From the NCBI GenBank assembly GCA_002366645.1, contig DFBM01000182.1:1-11375 (forward strand): a stretch of 11,375 bases of DNA, given 5' to 3'. The notes beneath the pieces were generated by a model. The model saw only the letters and a program-made list of their open reading frames with translations. It ran no database searches and had not been told where the DNA came from. Shown in pieces: positions 1 through 6,710 of the stretch. The stretch's first letter is position 1. Every line of letters starts with the position of its first letter. Source of the DNA: Rhodobacterales bacterium UBA3080. Lineage in GTDB: Bacteria; Pseudomonadota; Alphaproteobacteria; Rhodobacterales; Rhodobacteraceae. A program made the translations under genes and the position numbers.

Positions 1-143
1 TCTAGATATTTTTCGGCCATCGCTGACATCTCAGTGTCGACTTCGGCATAAGGCGTCAACGGATCCGAGGCGGGCGTCGAATCGCATCCCGCAAGTACTG
101 CAGCTACACCGAAGGCCGCGACGATTTTAAGTTCATTTTGCAT
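1..143 (-). CDS. Lipoprotein, N-terminal part (runs off left edge)
   Basis: Read from the sequence: an ATG at 143 opens a frame that stays open to the window edge (47 codons). It is preceded by an AGGAA ribosome-binding site about 7 nt upstream. The protein starts MQNELKIVAAFGVAAVLAGC, with a charged residue, a hydrophobic stretch and a lipobox (LAGC, residues 17-20), so Cys20 should be lipidated after signal peptidase II cleavage. The mature part begins DSTPASDP, with Asp at +2. In E. coli that would mean retention in the inner membrane, but the rule is unreliable in alphaproteobacteria. It lies 42 bp downstream of the RTX gene on the same strand, so the two are probably co-transcribed. The function is unknown because the body of the protein is outside the window. 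Confidence 0.75.
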   Translation of the reverse strand, partial: MQNELKIVAAFGVAAVLAGCDSTPASDPLTPYAEVDTEMSAMAEKYL

Positions 144-185
144 ATCAAATTTCCTTTTTTTCCACTCTTCAATTTTCAACAGCTA

Positions 186-2603
186 TCAAGCGATTTCGTA
201 GTTGAAGATAAAATCGTCAATTTCCAAGTCAGCAGAATCGACATTTCGTAAGATCATGCGATCATCGCCGACCTGGATCAGAGTGCCATTGGTCCGATAA
301 TCCGACACAGAAGTCGCTATGTCAAAATCGGCTGTTAAGGCCGCATCCAGCGCGATCTTGTCGATACCGTCATCATAGTCATAGACAATATCCAGACCGG
401 TACCATCGAAAAAGACGAAGACGTCTGCATCCTCCGTACCGTAAAGGCGATCGAGCCCTTCACCGCCAACAATCACGTTTGGTTCTGGATCTGGATCCGG
501 GTCAACGGGAACAGGTTCTCCCGCTGGACCAGGGTTGGTCATAAAGAAGTTCCCTTCCATATCCAGTTCTTCTCCAACCCCTTCAAGAGTAGCAAGCAAG
601 ACGCCACCGATACTGATTTCCAAATCAGCTCCAACAACTACTTGAGACACCAAACCAGGGGTATCAGGGGCATCACCGACACCAGCGACATCATAGAAAT
701 TAGTGTCATCAACACCGAGCCCGATAAAGCCAATGGTATCAATACCTACTTCGAAGTCGGTCACAGTACTCGCGATCGCGTTAATCTCACCGGTCACCAT
801 AGTGCCATACGACAAGACAAAGAGGTCTTCGCCTAAACCGCCCGTAAACGAATTGTTACCAACACCGACCAGATAGTCTGCTGAAACAACGTCGACTTCC
901 CCTTCCCTTGCACCTTCCCCGAAGATTTCATCACCATATCCGTAAATATCAAGCGCCTCATAGCTTAACACAAGCTCGGTGCTGTAGAGTGTCGCTGGTT
1001 TGATATCGCCTTTGACGTAAAACGCGATGTCAAAGTTTTCGCTCAGGTTCAAGCCATTTTCAGTAGCCGTACCTGATGGATCCAGTGTCAAATCCTGCCA
1101 ACCTGCACTGATCGACAGTGGCGAGATTGGGTTTTCCCAGTCTAGTAGATTGAGAACCGTCTGTGTCTCCGCACCAACTTCGTATTTGACCTCATCGTGG
1201 GAGGGATTGGACGTCGCACTCGGATCTAGCGGGATTACAACACTTGGAAGATCCTGACCGTATTTGTCAGGCTGCAAGCGCCAACGCGGGCCACTATCCG
1301 CATACTCGGTGCCGTCTCCGTTCAGCACCGGCTCAAAAGGTTCGCGGTCCATCGTGGTGTACCAAGCGTTTGTGTAGCCTTCAAAAAGATCCACAGATCC
1401 CGCACCCATCTCGACAATGTCCGATGTCGCTGCCACATAAGCAAGGTCTGTATCTTTCAGGATAGTTCCAGCGGGGTAAAGGGTACCGTCACCGGCATAA
1501 TAATCACCCAGAGTGTACCACACTTCACGAGAATCGGCACCTACTTCAGAAGCGGGATATGTTATGCCATATGACGGAAGCGTTCCGATCGCAGCTTCAT
1601 TCTCGAAGTCTTCGGGACGAATCTGATCGTTCGGGTTGTTCGTGATCGTGTGGTGAGTTACCAGCTCGGCCTCTGTGACCCGATAAAGCGATTTTAGATT
1701 ATCGTACACCCCTTCAGCGAAAGCGTCGTCAGGCGCGCTCCATTCATCCGGTAGCTTTATTTCGGCCTCAAGGCGAACATCGTTGGGCTTCTTGATCGTG
1801 TTGCCCCAGCGATACAGCAGCTTGCCATCGTCTTTCATTGTAACGGAATAGTCATCGCTAGCAGCAATGTTTATGTGAATTTCCGTTTCGTTTGGCTCGA
1901 GAAGATCCATGAGTGTAACGGCACCATCACGGTCTTTGTCTACGATAGTGACTACCACGTCATCCACATCCGGCTCGACTATTGTATAAGTCCATTCTGG
2001 GGTGTCAGGATCAGCCCAGTCGCCCGGGTCTTTTGCGACCTTGCCATCTATAATGTCCAAGACGGCTATTCCGTCAAAGTCACCACCGATCATGATCAGA
2101 TTGTCATCTAGCGGGTAGAGGGCCTCGGGATCACCGGGATAACGTTGGTCGGACAAAACGTTTTGCATAACCATATAATGTTCGGTCGATGCCTTCACTG
2201 TATTGCCGCCCAAACCAGCCAGCCAAGTTCCCAAAACCGCAGGGGTCTTGAAGAAATCAGTGGGTTCGTCCGAAATAACAAGACCGACATGCTCGCCGGC
2301 CACCTCAAGGTCACCGGCCCAGCCTTCTGCGTAATCATCGTTAAGAGTCTTTTCTACCGCGCCAACGAAATCAGTTACGATATAACCAAACTCGCTGTCA
2401 ATCGGATAAAGATTGACGCCTTCCTTCGTGACTTTGGGATCAGCGGTAAAATCTATGACCCCCCCATCTTCGCCTTGCGTCACTCCGTCGAAAGTACCGG
2501 TGATATCATCGGTACTAAACACGTGTTTCGCGGTGTACGTTGGGTCAGTATTTAGTGCCTCATCCCAGTCCATCGAACTGTTCGGATCAATTGGAGTTGC
2601 CAT
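186..2603 (-). CDS. Large acidic RTX-type calcium-binding protein, predicted type I secretion substrate
   Basis: This encodes 805 residues with no N-terminal signal peptide and a strong excess of Asp/Glu, as in proteins exported by type I secretion. Two C-terminal RTX-like modules are visible. The first is around 575-630, with GGLGEDLFVLS at 588-598 followed by a VTDFEVGIDTIGF segment. The second is around 709-805, with GGEGLDRLYGTEDADVFVF at 713-731, then YDYDDGIDKIAL, ending in DDFIF close to the C-terminus. They are separated by an acidic proline linker (residues 697-709). Both resemble serralysin/hemolysin C-terminal modules, although nonapeptide repeats are few. An EF-hand-like loop DKDRDGAVTLMD lies at 222-233, with Asp rather than Glu at position 12. 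The N-terminal ~550 residues match no domain I recognise, and I see no HExxH protease motif. The ATG at 2603 is supported by AAGGGA 8 nt upstream. No T1SS ABC or membrane-fusion gene is in the window. It shares a likely FNR-controlled promoter with the downstream lipoprotein. Confidence 0.85.
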   Translation of the reverse strand: MATPIDPNSSMDWDEALNTDPTYTAKHVFSTDDITGTFDGVTQGEDGGVIDFTADPKVTKEGVNLYPIDSEFGYIVTDFVGAVEKTLNDDYAEGWAGDLEVAGEHVGLVISDEPTDFFKTPAVLGTWLAGLGGNTVKASTEHYMVMQNVLSDQRYPGDPEALYPLDDNLIMIGGDFDGIAVLDIIDGKVAKDPGDWADPDTPEWTYTIVEPDVDDVVVTIVDKDRDGAVTLMDLLEPNETEIHINIAASDDYSVTMKDDGKLLYRWGNTIKKPNDVRLEAEIKLPDEWSAPDDAFAEGVYDNLKSLYRVTEAELVTHHTITNNPNDQIRPEDFENEAAIGTLPSYGITYPASEVGADSREVWYTLGDYYAGDGTLYPAGTILKDTDLAYVAATSDIVEMGAGSVDLFEGYTNAWYTTMDREPFEPVLNGDGTEYADSGPRWRLQPDKYGQDLPSVVIPLDPSATSNPSHDEVKYEVGAETQTVLNLLDWENPISPLSISAGWQDLTLDPSGTATENGLNLSENFDIAFYVKGDIKPATLYSTELVLSYEALDIYGYGDEIFGEGAREGEVDVVSADYLVGVGNNSFTGGLGEDLFVLSYGTMVTGEINAIASTVTDFEVGIDTIGFIGLGVDDTNFYDVAGVGDAPDTPGLVSQVVVGADLEISIGGVLLATLEGVGEELDMEGNFFMTNPGPAGEPVPVDPDPDPEPNVIVGGEGLDRLYGTEDADVFVFFDGTGLDIVYDYDDGIDKIALDAALTADFDIATSVSDYRTNGTLIQVGDDRMILRNVDSADLEIDDFIFNYEIA

Positions 2604-2743
2604 TGTTCACGTCCCTTCATTTCAACTTAATTTGATGGTGAGCAAAAAACCTTTGTTGCCACCGCGGTTTTGTTCAACGTTCCGGTGCAAATTGTACTTA
2701 GAAATACAGCCGGTACGAAAAGCGATCTAAGGACAAGTCTACC

Positions 2744-2767
2744 GTGATTTAGTATTCTTCAAATCAC
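2744..2767. repeat. Perfect 7-bp inverted repeat in the leader of the RTX gene
   Basis: GTGATTT (2744-2750) and AAATCAC (2761-2767) are perfect inverted arms around a 10-nt spacer. The repeat lies between the inferred RTX start point (about 2805) and its start codon, so it could fold in the long 5' leader or bind a dimeric regulator. It is AT-rich and lacks a T-run, so a terminator is unlikely. Confidence 0.4.
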
Positions 2768-2811
2768 TGCAAGCCCTCCCTAAAACACGGGAAATTGTAT
2801 TCAATACGAGA

Positions 2812-2817
2812 ATATTA
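2812..2817 (-). promoter_or_regulatory. Candidate -10 element of the RTX gene promoter
   Basis: On the minus strand, TAATAT (5 of 6 matches to TATAAT) lies at 2817-2812. A start point about 6 nt further on (near 2805) would put the FNR-type palindrome centre about 40.5 bp upstream, close to the -41.5 typical of class II FNR-activated promoters. This implies a leader of about 200 nt. No clear -35 element is needed for such a promoter. The assignment rests on spacing and is inferred. Confidence 0.45.
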
Positions 2818-2836
2818 GAATAATACTGATCACTCG

Positions 2837-2854
2837 CATTGATTTGGATCAATG
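2837..2854 (-). promoter_or_regulatory. FNR/FnrL-type binding palindrome
   Basis: TTGAT-TTGG-ATCAA matches the FNR consensus TTGATN4ATCAA exactly, and the arms extend to seven perfect bases (CATTGAT / ATCAATG). FnrL and related Crp/FNR regulators in Rhodobacterales use this site to switch genes under low oxygen. The only convincing gene downstream in either direction within 700 bp is the RTX protein gene, whose start codon is about 235 bp away on the minus strand. On the other side there is no gene reading rightward before the tRNA fragment. Confidence 0.7.
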
Positions 2855-2972
2855 GCTGAATAGTTCTGGTTTTCGTCATCCCGTGACACATTTAAACGGT
2901 GATAAGACAGATGACGAACCGGGAATATATTATTGTCCCGTTACATTGAAAGCTGCCACAAGTCAGAGTGCG

Positions 2973-3010
2973 GCGAACGGAAGTTTTGTCTCGCTGAGTG
3001 AGCCGTTCGC
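2973..3010. repeat. 8-bp inverted repeat with 22-nt loop
   Basis: GCGAACGG (2973-2980) and CCGTTCGC (3003-3010) are perfect inverted arms. The GC-rich arms contrast with AT-rich surroundings, and there is no adjacent T-run. With the hairpin about 80 bp to the right, it may belong to a small dispersed intergenic repeat. That is a guess from composition. Confidence 0.4.
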
Positions 3011-3087
3011 TTATTTGCCAGCCGTGCAATCGAAGAAAATGACCCCTTTACGGACACTCCTTATGCTACTTCGCATTAGCGGCAAAC

Positions 3088-3101
3088 GGCGGCTCTCCGC
3101 C
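3088..3101. repeat. Short GC hairpin GGCGG-CTCT-CCGCC
   Basis: Five perfect GC base pairs close a 4-nt loop, followed on the plus strand by CTTTGT. It could be a weak rightward terminator, but the T-run is poor and no rightward gene precedes it. It may form one unit with the inverted repeat at 2973-3010. Confidence 0.35.
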
Positions 3102-3230
3102 CTTTGTCACTGTATAGTTCTTCACTTTGAAAGTCAGAAATAGTCTGTATTGCGAAATTCTGACCGGTGGAAAAACAAAAACTTACGCGTAGACGTTTCA
3201 GCAGCAGCGACGGCGGCCAACTTAGTTGGT

Positions 3231-3247
3231 GTGCCCATTTTGTGCCC
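3231..3247. repeat. GTGCCC direct repeat, 11-bp period
   Basis: Two GTGCCC copies (3231-3236, 3242-3247) separated by ATTTT lie on the same face of the helix, about 110 bp from the tRNA fragment. Tyrosine integrases often use short phased repeats of this kind (arm-type sites) flanking the crossover core. With only two 6-bp copies, chance is a real alternative. Confidence 0.3.
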
Positions 3248-3353
3248 TTGTTATGCAACAATATTACTCCTTATTCAGTATTATCCGGCACAATTTGCGA
3301 CAGCACCCACTTTACCCGTTGATAGTAATAGTTTAATTATTTTGCCGACGCCT

Positions 3354-3398
3354 CTCCGAAGGCAGAGGTCACAGGTTCGAATCCTGTCGGGTGCACCA
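3354..3398 (+). tRNA. 3' half of tRNA-Arg(CCG), non-functional; probable att scar
   Basis: From the anticodon loop CTCCGAA (3354-3360, anticodon CCG) rightward this reads as a tRNA 3' half. It has the anticodon 3' stem GGCAG, a variable loop, a perfect T-arm (ACAGG-TTCGAAT-CCTGT, 3371-3387), the acceptor 3' strand CGGGTGC, discriminator A, and an encoded CCA (3396-3398). It closely matches the 3' half of bacterial tRNA-Arg(CCG). The sequence to the left does not give a proper D-arm or a matching 5' anticodon stem, so no complete tRNA is present. A GCACCC at 3303 could pair with the acceptor strand, but the span (96 nt) and the missing arms argue against a working gene. A 3'-half fragment starting at the anticodon loop is what tRNA-targeting tyrosine integrases leave at the far end of an inserted element. 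Confidence 0.75.
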
Positions 3399-3584
3399 TA
3401 TTTATATTGTGTATCAAAATCTTATTTTTGCACAAATTTCAGTTTCGTTAATAATATCTCATGCACAAATTATGTATAAAAAAGACCGCTGAACCTCCCC
3501 TAATGAATTGGTCCGCCCTTATAGTTAAAAAACGGAGGATCAGTCGGGAATACTATACTCCGAAATATGGTGGCTTAAAATATC
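3399..3584. other. AT-rich debris between the tRNA scar and the broken glucokinase gene
   Basis: No gene is recognisable. The segment includes CGGAGG at 3534-3539, resembling a ribosome-binding site, followed by a short frame reading SREYYTPKYGG. This faintly recalls the start of an IS3-family orfA, so the segment may be the eroded end of an insertion sequence. The resemblance is too weak to call. Confidence 0.35.
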
Positions 3585-3728
3585 TTAGATACATGGTGCT
3601 TCGGCGCTCGAGTAACGCCTTATGCTGTCGACAAAAACATCCCGACCATGCGCAACCGCCATCCGAGTATTGGTTCCGCCAATACCCGGTACAAGTTCCA
3701 GACGATCTTCCGGATCAAACTTCTGCAT
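3585..3728 (-). pseudogene. glk: Truncated glucokinase (N-terminal ~40 codons only)
   Basis: An ATG at 3728 opens a 47-codon frame (stop 3585-3587). Residues 12-26 read LVPGIGGTNTRMAVA, followed by a VDSIRRYSSAE segment. This is the start of the bacterial glucokinase family (ATP + glucose to glucose-6-phosphate), whose consensus near the N-terminus is LVADIGGTNTR. The family is normally about 320 residues, so more than 85% is missing, and similarity ends near residue 43 (about 3600). The Asp of the DIGGTN phosphate-binding motif is Gly here, and no convincing Shine-Dalgarno sequence precedes the ATG. Both fit loss of function. It sits 32 bp downstream of the transporter ATPase gene on the same strand, so it was probably the last gene of the sugar operon. 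Too short for routine gene calling. Confidence 0.75.
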
Positions 3729-3760
3729 CGAAAGAATTACAATGGTTTACGGCGAGAACC

Positions 3761-4876
3761 CTAGTTCAGCCTCTCGCCTGTATCTGGAACGAAATAGGAG
3801 GCTTTGGACAGGTCAAAGGCGAAGTTCATACTTTCACCTGGCAGTACCCGCGTATCCGCATTCATCCGTGCCGTGATTTCTTTTCCGCCCAGATGTGTGG
3901 TGACGAATGTATCGGAACCGGTCGGCTCCACCACATCGACTTTGCAATTTGCCACCTGAACGTCAGCGCTAGCTTGCGCCGTGGGGTTGGTAATGTTTTC
4001 AGGACGCAGACCGATCATAATCTCGCGCTCTTCTCCATTCGCTATGCCGGATATACCGTTCGCATCACGTAACTTAAGCGGCTCGCCTTCAGCACGCTCG
4101 ATAATCACCTTCACACCGGATCCGTTGGCTTTGGCCTTGGCGGGAATTATATTCATTGAAGGCGACCCCATGAACGAGGCTACGAACATATTGGCGGGAT
4201 TATTGTAAATCTCGTCAGGTGTTCCGATTTGCTGGATTATACCGTCTTTCATAACAACGATCTTGGTTGCCAGTGTCATAGCTTCGATCTGGTCGTGGGT
4301 CACATATACTATGGAAGCGTTCAGCGTATGATGCAGTTTTTTGATCTGGGTTCGCATCTCTACACGCAGTTTCGCATCTAGGTTGGACAGAGGTTCGTCA
4401 AACAGGAACAGTTTCGGATCACGAACCAGCGCGCGACCCATTGCAACGCGTTGACGCTGTCCCCCTGAAAGTTGACCCGGTTTGCGGTTGAGTAGCGGTT
4501 CAATCTGAAGGAGTTTTGCAACTTCATCCAGTTTGGACTGTTGCGTCGCTGCATCGATTCCGCGAACTTTCATCCCGAAGGTTACGTTCTTTGCAACTGT
4601 CATCGTCGGATAGAGCGCGTAGGATTGGAACACCATCGCGATGTCACGGTCTTTTGGCGACACGCCGACCATACCACGGCCATCGATATTGATGCCGCCG
4701 GAAGTGATCGCTTCTAGTCCGGCAATGCAGTTCAACAAAGTTGACTTACCGCACCCCGATGGACCGACCAGCACCAGAAATTCACCTGGTTCGATTGCAA
4801 CATTGATTTCCTTAAGGACCTCGGTCGCGCCGTAGTTCTTGTAAAGGTTGGTGATGGATAGAATAGGAGTTGTCAT
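3761..4876 (-). CDS. gtsD: Sugar ABC transporter ATP-binding protein (MalK/UgpC type)
   Basis: This 371-residue ATPase would power the importer from the cytoplasmic side. All nucleotide-binding motifs are intact: Walker A GPSGCGKST (38-46), Q-loop Gln84, signature LSGGQ (136-140), Walker B FLFDEP (157-162), D-loop SNLDA (164-168) and switch His194. A C-terminal OB/TOBE-type regulatory domain follows from about residue 240, with the family motif IGLRPENI at 288-295. Length and layout are those of CUT1-class sugar importer ATPases (MalK, UgpC, MsmK). The ATG lies 4 bp after the stop codon of the upstream permease, and its ribosome-binding site (AAAGGG) overlaps that permease's last codons, so translation is probably coupled. 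The symbol gtsD comes from position in a gtsABCD-like operon; sequence alone shows only a MalK-type sugar ATPase. Confidence 0.93.
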   Translation of the reverse strand: MTTPILSITNLYKNYGATEVLKEINVAIEPGEFLVLVGPSGCGKSTLLNCIAGLEAITSGGINIDGRGMVGVSPKDRDIAMVFQSYALYPTMTVAKNVTFGMKVRGIDAATQQSKLDEVAKLLQIEPLLNRKPGQLSGGQRQRVAMGRALVRDPKLFLFDEPLSNLDAKLRVEMRTQIKKLHHTLNASIVYVTHDQIEAMTLATKIVVMKDGIIQQIGTPDEIYNNPANMFVASFMGSPSMNIIPAKAKANGSGVKVIIERAEGEPLKLRDANGISGIANGEEREIMIGLRPENITNPTAQASADVQVANCKVDVVEPTGSDTFVTTHLGGKEITARMNADTRVLPGESMNFAFDLSKASYFVPDTGERLN

Positions 4877-4880
4877 GATT

Positions 4881-5777
4881 TTAGCCCTTTACCGAACCAG
4901 CGGTTAGTCCGCGAATGAAGTATTTTCCTGCCACGACGTAAACGAGAAGCGTTGGCAAGGCAGCGATAATGGCGGCGGCCATATCGACGTTGTATTCCTT
5001 CACGCCCGTAGTGGAGTTAACGATGTTGTTGAGTGCGACGGTTATCGGCTGCGTGCCGGCCTGACTGAAAGAGACCCCAAAGAGGAAGTCATTCCAGATC
5101 TGCGTGAACTGCCAAATAACTGTAACCACGACTATTGGCGCCGAAAGCGGTAAGAAAACGCTCCAGAAGATGCGGAAGAAACCGGCACCGTCAATCAACG
5201 CAGCTTTTACCAGTTCGACCGGAATCGAGATATAGTAGTTGCGGAAAAATAGTGTCGTGAAACCAAGGCCGTATATCACATGCACAAAGATCAAACCGGT
5301 GATGCTGCCCGCTATGCCCATTTTTCCCAGCAATATTGCCATGGGTAGAATAACTACCTGAAATGGCACGAAGCAGCCAAATAACATCAGCGCGAAGATG
5401 ATGTTTGATCCCTTAAAGCGCCATTGGCTTATTACATAGCCGTTGAACGCACCCAAAACGGTCGAGATGAAAACCGCAGGAACCGCGATCAGAACGGAGT
5501 TCCAGAAATAGGGTTGCAGTCCTTCGCATTGGATACCTGTGCAAGCGCCCGACCATGCGGTGCCCCAAGCTGAAACGTCGATCTCGCGCGGGAGCCCCAG
5601 CAGCGAGCCAGTACGGATTTCATCTAGACTTTTCAACGAGGTTACAACCATCACAAAAAGTGGCATCAAATAATACAGCGCGAATAGCACCAGCATTGCG
5701 TATAGGCCGGCACGCAGCAGCGCATTCTTAAAGCGATGCGGATTGGCCTGTTGGTCAATGTAAGTCGCATCAGTCAT
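4881..5777 (-). CDS. gtsC: Sugar ABC transporter permease, MalG/UgpE-like
   Basis: This 298-residue inner-membrane subunit has about six hydrophobic segments, the first at 21-45 after a short cytoplasmic N-terminus. The EAA loop that contacts the ATPase is clear: ELVKAALIDGAGFFRIFWSV at 188-207, then LP at 209-210. Gly197 is the conserved glycine. This matches the MalG side of CUT1 importers. The start (ATG at 5777) overlaps the end of the upstream permease gene by 8 bp and has GAGGAG 8 nt upstream. An extra segment around 70-88, containing two Cys (79, 84), lies in the first periplasmic loop, as is common in glucose/mannose-type permeases. It should pair with the other permease to form the channel. 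Confidence 0.92.
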   Translation of the reverse strand: MTDATYIDQQANPHRFKNALLRAGLYAMLVLFALYYLMPLFVMVVTSLKSLDEIRTGSLLGLPREIDVSAWGTAWSGACTGIQCEGLQPYFWNSVLIAVPAVFISTVLGAFNGYVISQWRFKGSNIIFALMLFGCFVPFQVVILPMAILLGKMGIAGSITGLIFVHVIYGLGFTTLFFRNYYISIPVELVKAALIDGAGFFRIFWSVFLPLSAPIVVVTVIWQFTQIWNDFLFGVSFSQAGTQPITVALNNIVNSTTGVKEYNVDMAAAIIAALPTLLVYVVAGKYFIRGLTAGSVKG

Positions 5778-6642
5778 TTTTGCTGCTCCTCAGCTCGGAA
5801 TAAAGGTAAGGCACGATGATCGCGATCACGACCATCATCATCACTGTGGCCGAAGAAGCCGCCTGTCCAAGATCTCCGCGCGAGAAAGCCATTGCGTACA
5901 TGTAGGTCGCGGGCAGGTCTGTGGCATAGCCGGGGCCGCCACCGGTCAGGGCAATCACCAGATCAAAGCTCTTGATTGCCAGATGCGCCAGCACGATGAA
6001 GGCTGACAGAAATATCGGGGCCATCGAGGGGATAATGATGGCGCTGTATATGCGTTTGGTCGGGATCCCGTCGATCATGGCGGCACGGATGATTTCCTGA
6101 TCTACAGACCGAAGTCCTGCAAGGAAAAGCGCCATGACAAAACCGGATGCCTGCCATACGCCTGCAATGACAACTGTGTAGATGGCCATGTCTGAATCGA
6201 CTAACCAGTTGAAAGTAAAATTTTCAAATCCGAGACCCTTGATTACGGACTCCAGTCCAAGACCGGGATTCAATATCCACTTCCATGCTGTACCGGTAAC
6301 GATAAAACTCAGTGCCATCGGATAGAGATATATTGTGCGCAAAGGGCCCTCAGTGCGGATTTTCTGATCCAGCAGGATCGCAAGGAACAGTCCCAACACC
6401 ATAGAAATTGAAATAAATAGTATTCCGAATATCGCGAGGTTCGTCATTGCAACATCCCAGCGTGGGGAGTCGAAAAGGCGCTCGTACTGGATGGTGCCTT
6501 CGATATCGTATTTCGGCAACAAGCGCGATCTTGTGAACGAGACGTATGTTGTCCACGCGATAAAGCCGTAAACAAAAATGATGACTGCGATGAAAGAAGG
6601 TGCAAGCACGATCTTTGGCATCTGTTTTTGCAACCAGTCCAT
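5770..6642 (-). CDS. gtsB: Sugar ABC transporter permease, MalF/UgpA-like
   Basis: This 290-residue inner-membrane subunit has hydrophobic segments near 11-35, 66-92, 104-124, 152-176, 207-233 and 263-283. The EAA loop is at 183-206 (EIIRAAMIDG, then IIIPS). The GGGPGYAT at 234-241 is typical of MalF/UgpA-type permeases. The frame is open to a GTG at 6675, but I chose the ATG at 6642 because AAGGAT sits 7 nt upstream and the protein then starts MDWLQKQMPK, just before the first membrane helix. Starting at 6675 would also put the start inside an intercistronic hairpin. It follows the binding-protein gene by 68 bp and overlaps the next permease by 8 bp. Confidence 0.92.
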   Translation of the reverse strand: MDWLQKQMPKIVLAPSFIAVIIFVYGFIAWTTYVSFTRSRLLPKYDIEGTIQYERLFDSPRWDVAMTNLAIFGILFISISMVLGLFLAILLDQKIRTEGPLRTIYLYPMALSFIVTGTAWKWILNPGLGLESVIKGLGFENFTFNWLVDSDMAIYTVVIAGVWQASGFVMALFLAGLRSVDQEIIRAAMIDGIPTKRIYSAIIIPSMAPIFLSAFIVLAHLAIKSFDLVIALTGGGPGYATDLPATYMYAMAFSRGDLGQAASSATVMMMVVIAIIVPYLYSELRSSKND

Positions 6643-6667
6643 CAGGATTATCCTTCGGTAAAAGTGA

Positions 6668-6697
6668 GGCCCCACCCGACATACGCCGCGTGGAGCC
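6668..6697 (-). promoter_or_regulatory. Intercistronic hairpin between binding-protein and permease genes
   Basis: In the minus-strand transcript, GGCUCCAC (6697-6690) pairs with GUGGGGCC (6675-6668), giving 8 bp including one G-U, with a 14-nt loop. There is no U-run, so it is not a classic terminator. Hairpins in this place, as between malE and malF, protect the upstream binding-protein mRNA from 3' decay and so give excess binding protein over membrane subunits. The same role is inferred here. Confidence 0.5.
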
Positions 6698-6710
6698 TTG
6701 GTTTCAGTAC

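Larger units (their letters stand above)
2855..3353. other. Intergenic stretch without a convincing gene
   Basis: About 500 bp between the FNR box and the tRNA fragment contains only short frames, none with both a good ribosome-binding site and protein-like sequence. It holds two hairpins (2973-3010 and 3088-3101) and a GTGCCC direct repeat (3231-3247). The sequence becomes AT-rich near 3250-3345. If the tRNA fragment marks an integration site, this would be the terminal part of the inserted element. Confidence 0.6.

Noticed and set aside
2145..2555. Plus-strand 136-residue frame inside the RTX gene
   Set aside because: It is an antisense shadow of the 805-residue gene with no ribosome-binding site or motif.
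2844..3143. Plus-strand 99-residue frame downstream of the FNR box
   Set aside because: Its ATG overlaps the FNR palindrome, no ribosome-binding site precedes it, and it runs through both hairpins with no protein-like pattern.
3134..3238. Minus-strand 34-residue frame with AAGGG upstream of its ATG, considered as an integrase start
   Set aside because: The start signal is acceptable but the peptide has no recognisable integrase motif and is too short to support a gene.
3303..3398. A complete tRNA starting at GCACCC
   Set aside because: GCACCC can pair with the acceptor 3' strand, but the span is 96 nt, the seventh pair is A-C, and no D-arm or matching anticodon 5' stem is present.
3150..3479. 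Plus-strand 109-residue frame containing SQVRILSGAP
   Set aside because: The SQVRILSGAP stretch is the usual false translation of a tRNA T-arm and acceptor end; there is no ribosome-binding site and the rest is not protein-like.
3461..4072. Plus-strand 203-residue frame
   Set aside because: Most of it is antisense to the ATPase gene and the glucokinase remnant, which are clearly real on the minus strand.
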